From: Eoetvoesiella caeni
Lineage (GTDB): Bacteria > Pseudomonadota > Gammaproteobacteria > Burkholderiales > Burkholderiaceae_B
Length of the DNA: 64,000 nucleotides
Reading direction: 5' to 3'
Assembly (NCBI RefSeq): GCF_003315175.1
Contig: NZ_QNRQ01000001.1
Location: forward strand, 186,001 to 250,000
This document shows positions 56,221-64,000 of this stretch, in pieces; position 1 is the stretch's first letter, and each line of letters starts with the position of its first letter. Both the position numbers and the translations under genes were made by a program. The notes below the pieces were generated by a model, which saw only the letters and a list, made by a program, of their open reading frames with translations, made no database searches and was not told the DNA's origin.

Positions 56221-57519
56221 ATGCTGGAGAAACTTTTCAAGCTGCGCGAGCATGGCACCACAGCCAGAACGGAAATACTGGCGGGGATCACAACGTTCCT
56301 GACCATGGCGTATATCATCTTCGTCAACCCGGCCATTTTATCGACGACCGGCATGGATCATAACGCAGTGTTCGTGGCAACCTGCCTGGCCGCGGCGCTC
56401 GGCACGCTCATCATGGCTTTCGTGGCCAACTGGCCGATCGGCATGGCGCCCGGCATGGGCCTTAACGCCTTCTTCGCCTTTACCGTCGTGGGTGCCATGG
56501 GCTATTCATGGCAGCAAGCTTTGGGCGCGGTCTTCATCTCCGGCGTCGTGTTCGTCATTCTTACAGTCACGGGCATCCGCTCATGGCTGATCGACGGCAT
56601 CCCTAAATCGCTGCGCTCGGCCATTGCGGCCGGTATCGGCCTGTTCCTGGCCATTATTGCCCTGGGGCCCAACGGCGCCGGCATCGTGGTCCCCAATAAA
56701 GCCACCATCGTGGGCCTGGGCGACCTAAGCTCCACACCAACGCTGTTCGCCATCCTGGGTTTCTTCATCATTGCGGCGCTGGACGCCATGAAAGTGCGCG
56801 GCGCCATCCTGCTGGGCATCATCATTATTACTGCCCTGTCGATGGTCACTGGGCACAATGAATTCCAGGGTGTATTTTCCGCTCCGCCAAGCCTGGCACC
56901 CACCTTCTTCCAGCTTGACATCATGGGTGCGCTGCACACCGGCTTCATCCACGTCATTCTGGTGCTCGTGCTGGTCGAGGTTTTCGACGCCACCGGCACC
57001 ATGATCGGGGTTGCCAAGCGGGCCGGCCTTATCCCTGAAGGCAAGCCGAACCGTCTGGGCCGCGCCCTGTTTTCCGACAGCACCGCCATCGTGGCCGGTT
57101 CGTTCCTGGGCACCAGCAGCACTACCGCCTATATCGAAAGCGCCTCGGGAGTGCAAGCGGGCGGACGCACGGGCCTGACCGCGCTGGTCATCGCCATTCT
57201 GTTCCTGCTGGCCTTGTTCTTCTCGCCTTTGGCTAAAACCGTTCCGGGCTACGCCACCGCTCCCGCCCTGCTGTATGTAGCCGGCCTGATGCTGCGCGAG
57301 ATCACCGAAATCGACTGGAGCGACGTAACCGAAGCCGCGCCCGCCGCCCTGGCCGCCATGATCATGCCATTCACCTATTCGATCGCCAATGGCCTGGCTT
57401 TCGGCTTCATCAGCTACGTCATCCTCAAGGCTGCCACGGGCAAATTCCGCGACATCCACCCCGCTACGCTGATCGTCGCCATACTGTTCGTCATCAAGTA
57501 CGGTTTCTTTCCCGACTGA
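56221..57519 (+). CDS. AzgA-type purine (adenine/guanine/hypoxanthine) permease
   Basis: The 432-residue protein has about 12 to 14 hydrophobic segments and matches the NCS2-related AzgA/GhxP group: [35 protein letters not shown] at the N terminus (here split across residues 6-40), [13 protein letters not shown], and [24 protein letters not shown] late in the protein. It imports purine bases by proton symport. GGAGG lies before the ATG. It is single and divergent from tsaD. Exact base preference is not clear. Confidence 0.92.
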   Translation: MLEKLFKLREHGTTARTEILAGITTFLTMAYIIFVNPAILSTTGMDHNAVFVATCLAAALGTLIMAFVANWPIGMAPGMGLNAFFAFTVVGAMGYSWQQALGAVFISGVVFVILTVTGIRSWLIDGIPKSLRSAIAAGIGLFLAIIALGPNGAGIVVPNKATIVGLGDLSSTPTLFAILGFFIIAALDAMKVRGAILLGIIIITALSMVTGHNEFQGVFSAPPSLAPTFFQLDIMGALHTGFIHVILVLVLVEVFDATGTMIGVAKRAGLIPEGKPNRLGRALFSDSTAIVAGSFLGTSSTTAYIESASGVQAGGRTGLTALVIAILFLLALFFSPLAKTVPGYATAPALLYVAGLMLREITEIDWSDVTEAAPAALAAMIMPFTYSIANGLAFGFISYVILKAATGKFRDIHPATLIVAILFVIKYGFFPD

Positions 57520-57673
57520 TCCGCCTGCTGCTAAGGCTTCAACGCCAGGGCAAAGCGTGGCATTACTTGGGTAAGCCACGCAAAGCCGGCAAAGCGCACA
57601 CTTTACATACAAGTAGAATCAAAACAGCGGTAAGGAAAACTGTAAACTAGAAGCTGCGCATAGCAGCTTACCC

Positions 57674-57700
57674 AAAGCGGCTCTTGCAGGCCGCTTTTTT
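57674..57700 (+). terminator. Terminator-like hairpin 13 nt before the thioredoxin start
   Basis: AAAGCGGC (57674-57681) and GCCGCTTT (57690-57697) make an 8-bp stem followed by a T run, a good rho-independent terminator. It lies directly before the thioredoxin ribosome binding site. A second small hairpin, GCTGC/GCAGC, is at 57653-57667. It may end the permease message or attenuate the thioredoxin message. Confidence 0.75.
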
Positions 57701-57712
57701 CTGGATGATTTT

Positions 57713-58096
57713 ATGACCACAATAGACCTGAACAAAGACACCTTCCAGGAAGCCATCAAAGAGGGCAAGACCCTGATCGTGGACTTCTGGGCTCCTTGGT
57801 GTGGTCCTTGCCGCAACTTTGCCCCGGTGTTCGAGGCGGCTGCCAAGCAAAATTCCGACATCGTCTTCGGCAAGGTCAACACCGAAGAAGAGGAAGAGCT
57901 GGCCGGCGGCCTGGGCATCCGTTCGATCCCTACCTTGATGGTGTTTCGCGAACAAGTTTTGCTGTTCAACCAGGCAGGCGCCTTGTCGGCCCCCCAATTG
58001 GGCGAACTGATCACCCAAGTCAAGGACATAGACATGGCGCAAGTGCACGCCGAAATCGCCGAAGAACAGGCCAAAGCCGGCGACAAGCCGCAATAA
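57713..58096 (+). CDS. Thioredoxin-like protein
   Basis: The 127-residue protein has the thioredoxin fold with the active-site WCGPC (C30 and C33) in DFWAPWCGPCRNF and the cis-proline IRSIPTLMVF. It extends about 20 residues past the normal thioredoxin end with an acidic/Gln/Ala helix. It has no signal peptide, so it is a cytosolic disulfide reductase, probably a TrxA paralogue. The short GGA before the ATG is close behind a terminator hairpin. Confidence 0.92.
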   Translation: MTTIDLNKDTFQEAIKEGKTLIVDFWAPWCGPCRNFAPVFEAAAKQNSDIVFGKVNTEEEEELAGGLGIRSIPTLMVFREQVLLFNQAGALSAPQLGELITQVKDIDMAQVHAEIAEEQAKAGDKPQ

Positions 58097-58175
58097 CAGT
58101 CGCAGCAGGCCTTACCTTGGTAAATGCGGTGCGATGTCGATCGCCGGCCCTTGCGAATGGGGCAGGGCCATGCCG

Positions 58176-58781
58176 CTAGTGTCCCTGCTCATCGGCTTCG
58201 CGCCGATATCGGCCTTGACCCCTGGTTAGATCGGTAAATGCCGCGACAAGCGCGTCGGCCAATTGTCGCGGCACACCGACTTGCCAGCGAACACCAGCGG
58301 CATCGAATTCTTCGGCCTGGATACGCGCCCCAAAAGTTCCCAGCCTGGATTGCACCAGCGCCATATCGGCAAAAGTGCACTGCAGCAAGAGCTGCTCTTC
58401 ATCGACCAACTCGATGCGGCTGCCCAGCCGCAGGCATTGCGCCGCAACGCCGCCATACGCGCGTATCAGTCCGCCGGGACCCAGTTTGATTCCACCGAAC
58501 CAGCGCCCTACCAATACCGCTACGCGGTCGCATTGCTGGCCTTCGATTGCTTGCAGGATAGGCCGGCCCGCGGTGCCGCCAGGCTCGCCATCGTCATTGA
58601 AACGATATTCGTTGCCGATGCGGTAGGCCCAGCAATTATGCGTGGCCGTCGGCACGCTGTGTTCGGCAAAAAACCGCAGGGCTTCGTCGGGATTGTCCGC
58701 TTTTGATGCCAGCGCCGCAAACCGGCTTTTACGGACATCTTCCTGGTAGGTAGCCAATTCCGTCAGCGTATATTGGGCCAC
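58176..58781 (-). CDS. yigZ: YigZ/IMPACT family protein
   Basis: The 201-residue protein has the IMPACT/YigZ N-terminal signature (KSRFAALASKADNPDEA, NDDGEPGGTAGRPIL, VGRWFGGIKLGPGGL) and a C-terminal ferredoxin-like domain. The family is conserved and linked to translation, but the bacterial role is not settled. The start is a GTG at 58781 with GGAG about 9 nt before it. It lies 59 nt after the ABC-F gene on the same strand. Confidence 0.92.
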   Translation of the reverse strand: MAQYTLTELATYQEDVRKSRFAALASKADNPDEALRFFAEHSVPTATHNCWAYRIGNEYRFNDDGEPGGTAGRPILQAIEGQQCDRVAVLVGRWFGGIKLGPGGLIRAYGGVAAQCLRLGSRIELVDEEQLLLQCTFADMALVQSRLGTFGARIQAEEFDAAGVRWQVGVPRQLADALVAAFTDLTRGQGRYRREADEQGH

Positions 58782-58840
58782 AGGCCAACTCCATTGAATA
58801 CTCTTCGCAACCCCCGCCGTATCCCCAAAGCCGGCCGGAA

Positions 58841-60442
58841 TTAAGCCTCGATGCCGCGCGAGGCCAGGTAGTCGTCGTAGCCGCCCCTGTAATCGATCAG
58901 CTCGCCGCTAGGCAGGATCTCGATTACGCGCGTGGCCAGCCCCGAAACGAATTCACGGTCGTGCGACACGAAGACCAGCGTGCCTTCGTATTTTTCCAAA
59001 GCGTACTGCAGGGACTCGATCGATTCCATGTCCAGGTGGTTGGTCGGCTCGTCCAGCAGCATGACGTTATGGCGGCCCAGCATCAGCCGGCCGAAACTCA
59101 TGCGGTTTTTTTCGCCCCCGGAAAGCACCTTGACCGCCTTGACGATATCGTCGGCCGAGAACAGCAGGCGGCCCATGACGGAACGCATGGTCTGGTCATC
59201 GTCGCCGGGCTGGCGGTAGCGGCTAAGCCAGTCGAACAGGTTATCGTCGGATTGGAACTGCTCGGAAACGTCCTGGGCCATATAGCCGATATCGGCGTTT
59301 TCAGACCACTTGACGCTGCCCGAATCCGGTGCCAGGTCGCCCGCCAAAAGGCGTAGCAAGGTGGTTTTACCCACCCCGTTGGCGCCGATGATGGCGATTT
59401 TTTCACCCGCTTCGACCATGGCCGAAAAGCGCCCGATGACGGGGTGGTCGAAAGCCTTGGTCAGGGACTCGACAGTGACGGCCAGGCGGTGCATGACCTT
59501 GTTCTGCTCGAAGCGGATATAAGGATTCTGGCGCGACGAAGGCTTGACCTCGACGGTTTCGGATTTAATGCGGTCGATTTGCTTCAGGCGCGATGTAGCC
59601 TGGCGCGACTTGGACTTATTCGCAGCGAAGCGGCGTACGAAATCCTGCAGCTCGGCAACACGTTCCTTAGCCTTGGCATTGACCGCCGAAACCCGTTCGC
59701 GGGCCTGGGTCGACGCCATCATGTAGTCATCGTAGTTGCCCGGATAGACACGCAACTCGCGATAATCCAGGTCGGCCATGTGAGTGCATACCTGGTTCAG
59801 GAAGTGCCGGTCGTGGCTGATGATAACCATGGTGCTCTGGTAGCTGTTCAGCACATCTTCCAGCCAGCGTATGGTGTTGATGTCCAGGTTATTGGTCGGC
59901 TCGTCGAGCAACAGCACGTCGGGGTTGGAGAACAAAGCCTGCGCCAGCAACACGCGCAGCTTCCAGCCCGGCGCGATTTCGCGCATGGGCAGATTATGCT
60001 GCTCGACGGGAATCTCCAGGCCAAGCAAGAGTTCGCCCGCCCGCGATTCGGCCGTATAGCCGTCGTACTCGGCGTACTTGGCCTCGAGGTTGGCCGCATG
60101 CATATAATCTTCTTCAGTTGCATCCGGATTGGCATAAATGGCGTCCCGCTCGGAGACGACCTGCCACATTTCCTCGTGGCCCATCAACACAACGTCCAGC
60201 ACACGGAGATCTTCGTAGGCAAACTGATCCTGGCGCAGCTTTCCCAGGCGCACGCCTGGGTCCAGCGACACATTGCCACCCGAAGACTCCAGGTCGCCCC
60301 CGATAATCTTCATGAAAGTGGATTTACCGGAACCGTTGGCGCCGATAAGCCCGTAACGATTGCCCCCGCCGAACTTGACGCTGACGTTCTCAAATAAAGG
60401 CTTGGGGCCGAACTGGATGGTGAGGTTTGCTGTGGATATCAC
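58841..60442 (-). CDS. ybiT: ABC-F family ATPase (YbiT-like)
   Basis: The 533-residue soluble protein has two ABC domains (Walker [10 protein letters not shown] near residue 34 and GANGVGKTT near 355; Walker [12 protein letters not shown] and [11 protein letters not shown]) joined by the ABC-F linker of about 80 residues, and no membrane part. ABC-F proteins act at the ribosome E site on stalled or slow translation; the sequence is closest to YbiT. The start is a GTG at 60442 with a weak ribosome binding site. It lies upstream of yigZ on the same strand. Confidence 0.92.
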   Translation of the reverse strand: MISTANLTIQFGPKPLFENVSVKFGGGNRYGLIGANGSGKSTFMKIIGGDLESSGGNVSLDPGVRLGKLRQDQFAYEDLRVLDVVLMGHEEMWQVVSERDAIYANPDATEEDYMHAANLEAKYAEYDGYTAESRAGELLLGLEIPVEQHNLPMREIAPGWKLRVLLAQALFSNPDVLLLDEPTNNLDINTIRWLEDVLNSYQSTMVIISHDRHFLNQVCTHMADLDYRELRVYPGNYDDYMMASTQARERVSAVNAKAKERVAELQDFVRRFAANKSKSRQATSRLKQIDRIKSETVEVKPSSRQNPYIRFEQNKVMHRLAVTVESLTKAFDHPVIGRFSAMVEAGEKIAIIGANGVGKTTLLRLLAGDLAPDSGSVKWSENADIGYMAQDVSEQFQSDDNLFDWLSRYRQPGDDDQTMRSVMGRLLFSADDIVKAVKVLSGGEKNRMSFGRLMLGRHNVMLLDEPTNHLDMESIESLQYALEKYEGTLVFVSHDREFVSGLATRVIEILPSGELIDYRGGYDDYLASRGIEA

Positions 60443-60534
60443 TTAAATTCTATCGATTCAAAAAAATGGTCTGGACAACCTGCTAGTTTAACAAGTTTTG
60501 ACTTAAGAAGCCTTTCGGTTGCGGGCATGCAAAA

Positions 60535-60569
60535 TGCGGTTCGCCGCCCCCGAATGGCCGCGAACCGCA
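60535..60569 (-). terminator. Terminator-like hairpin after ldcA
   Basis: TGCGGTTCGC (60535-60544) and GCGAACCGCA (60560-60569) form a perfect 10-bp stem. Read on the minus strand it is followed by TTTTGC, so it probably ends the ldcA message 24 nt after its stop. Confidence 0.7.
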
Positions 60570-60592
60570 AGACGATGAAGTGCCCACGGCGC

Positions 60593-61540
60593 TTAAAAGT
60601 GCTCTTCAAGCACCAAATGCGCCATACCGTCTTCCGTGGCCACACCAACCTTTTTGCCTATCGGCAACGTTGCCTTGATCTTTACATGGCCGTAAGGCAG
60701 GCCGGTGACTACCGGCACTTTCACGGTTTCGCGCAGCCATCGCAGCACCGACGGCATATCGAAGCCGTTGTCGTGCGCGGCCAAGCGGTAATCCGTAAAA
60801 CGGCCCAGGACAATGGCTTTTTGGCGAGCCAGCACGCCGGCATGCCATAGCTGCGTCAACATGCGCTCGATCCGGAACGGATGTTCGCTGATGTCTTCCA
60901 GGAACAGTATGCCGCCCTTGATCTTGGGCAAATAAGGCGTACCTACCAAAGAGGCCACCATGGCCAAGTTGCCGCCCCACAAGACCCCGCGCGCATCCAC
61001 CGGGTCGGAATCGGGCGACTCGAAACTGAGGATTTCCAGTTCGCCGCGCATGCTTTCGGTGAACAGCGCAGCTGTCAGATCATCCATTTTCTTGGCGCCG
61101 AAGTCGAAGACAGCCGTGGGTCCCGCGTAGCTGGAAGCACCGGTTTTCGCCAAAAGCGCCAGATTGAATACCGTGAAGTCGCTTTGGCCGATAAAGATCT
61201 TGCCGCTGTCGGCCACGGCCTGCCAGTCGATAAAAGGCAGCAATCGGCTCAAGCCGTAGCCGCCGCGCGTTGCCATCACAATAGGGTGTTTTTGCTTGAG
61301 CGCTCGCGCAATGCCGGCCAAACGCTGCTTGTCCGTACCGGCAAAGCGTTCATGCACCGCCAGGGCTGCGCGGTCGACCGCGGTCTTGAAGCCCAGTTCG
61401 CCCAGTCGCTTGCACGCCAGTTCGACCCGGGCGGGTTCCGCCACAGCACCCGACGGCGAAATCAGGTAAATGCCTTTGGGAGCCGGCTGGCGGGAATGAT
61501 GGGAGTGGTCGTGATCTTGATGTTCTTTCGCATGCGTCAT
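60593..61540 (-). CDS. ldcA: L,D-carboxypeptidase (S66 family)
   Basis: The 315-residue protein has the S66 catalytic triad: nucleophile S120 in FIGQSDFTVF, E215 in ILFLEDISEHPFR and H285 in PYGHVK, with the ATRGGYGLSRLL signature. It removes the terminal D-Ala from tetrapeptides during peptidoglycan recycling in the cytosol. The first 20 residues form an unusual His/Asp/Gln-rich tail (EHQDHDHSHHSRQ) that could bind metal. A moderate AGG precedes the ATG. It is divergent from the MFS gene. Confidence 0.93.
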   Translation of the reverse strand: MTHAKEHQDHDHSHHSRQPAPKGIYLISPSGAVAEPARVELACKRLGELGFKTAVDRAALAVHERFAGTDKQRLAGIARALKQKHPIVMATRGGYGLSRLLPFIDWQAVADSGKIFIGQSDFTVFNLALLAKTGASSYAGPTAVFDFGAKKMDDLTAALFTESMRGELEILSFESPDSDPVDARGVLWGGNLAMVASLVGTPYLPKIKGGILFLEDISEHPFRIERMLTQLWHAGVLARQKAIVLGRFTDYRLAAHDNGFDMPSVLRWLRETVKVPVVTGLPYGHVKIKATLPIGKKVGVATEDGMAHLVLEEHF

Positions 61541-61719
61541 GGTGCGCCTGTATAAAAGGAAGTGCCTGAGGAAAACAAACCGGCCAGAGCTCAGCGTAAC
61601 GGAACGAATACGTCTCTTTTAAGCCGCAAGTAACGGCAATGCATATCGAACAGCGAAAAAACTGGCTCTTTCAGGCAGGCATAAGTATAGTTGACGCCGC
61701 CTCCTCTTCATAAAAGCTT

Positions 61720-64000
<2,281 letters not shown>

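Overview
The window looks like chromosomal DNA from a betaproteobacterium of the order Burkholderiales, most likely family Alcaligenaceae (Bordetella, Achromobacter or Pusillimonas relatives). The reasons are the high GC content, a homodimeric-type pyruvate dehydrogenase E1 followed by an E2 with two lipoyl domains, the gmk-rpoZ-spoT and surE-pcm-nlpD blocks, a nadE-PII pair, and GC-rich hairpin repeats of a kind common in this order. The genus is inference. I see no rRNA, tRNA, CRISPR array, prophage or intact insertion sequence. Most of the window is housekeeping DNA in tightly packed operons, many joined by 4-nt ATGA overlaps.

Positions 1-10.2 kb: aceE and the 5' part of aceF (minus strand), divergent from a sensor kinase, response regulator and folD joined by overlaps, then prlC, a SCO1-type copper protein and a convergent nitroreductase. 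Positions 10.2-17.1 kb: pdxJ and a three-gene RND efflux operon (membrane fusion protein, pump, outer membrane channel), all minus. Positions 17.3-21.6 kb: a minus-strand chain of xthA, a spermidine synthase-like gene and a TrpXYZ-type ABC importer, with a terminator-like hairpin inside the importer operon. Positions 21.8-27 kb: flavin reductase, a PmtA-like methyltransferase with a small unknown partner, then gmk, rpoZ and spoT, bracketed by copies of an ~82-bp hairpin repeat (one before gmk, three and a half in tandem after spoT).

Positions 27.1-40.6 kb: ybbA, an EamA transporter and an M23 peptidase in one operon divergent from tesA; ppiD; a glycerophosphodiester phosphodiesterase; rlmJ; an RsuA-family pseudouridine synthase; yaeQ, PII, nadE and a YbdG-like mechanosensitive channel; argH. 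Positions 40.6-48.6 kb are the accessory part: a TRAP transporter split across a divergent promoter, a phytanoyl-CoA dioxygenase-family enzyme, an MhpA-type flavin monooxygenase, a fumarylacetoacetate hydrolase-family enzyme and an orphan LivK-type binding protein. Both AT-rich promoter regions here carry a similar TATCA-N5-YGATA inverted repeat. I read this as an uncharacterised uptake and catabolism module for a small carboxylated, possibly aromatic, compound.

Positions 48.7-64 kb: rlmD, a palindrome built like two abutted IS3-family ends, a His-rich Spy-like protein, a PolB-like exonuclease, nlpD-pcm-surE, plsY, tsaD, a purine permease, a thioredoxin behind a terminator-like hairpin, yigZ, an ABC-F protein, ldcA, an MFS transporter, tadA and the 3' part of a HAD-type hydrolase. 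The strongest candidates for something undescribed are the 40.6-48.6 kb module with its shared operator-like sites and the 80-bp IS-end palindrome at 50.1-50.2 kb.
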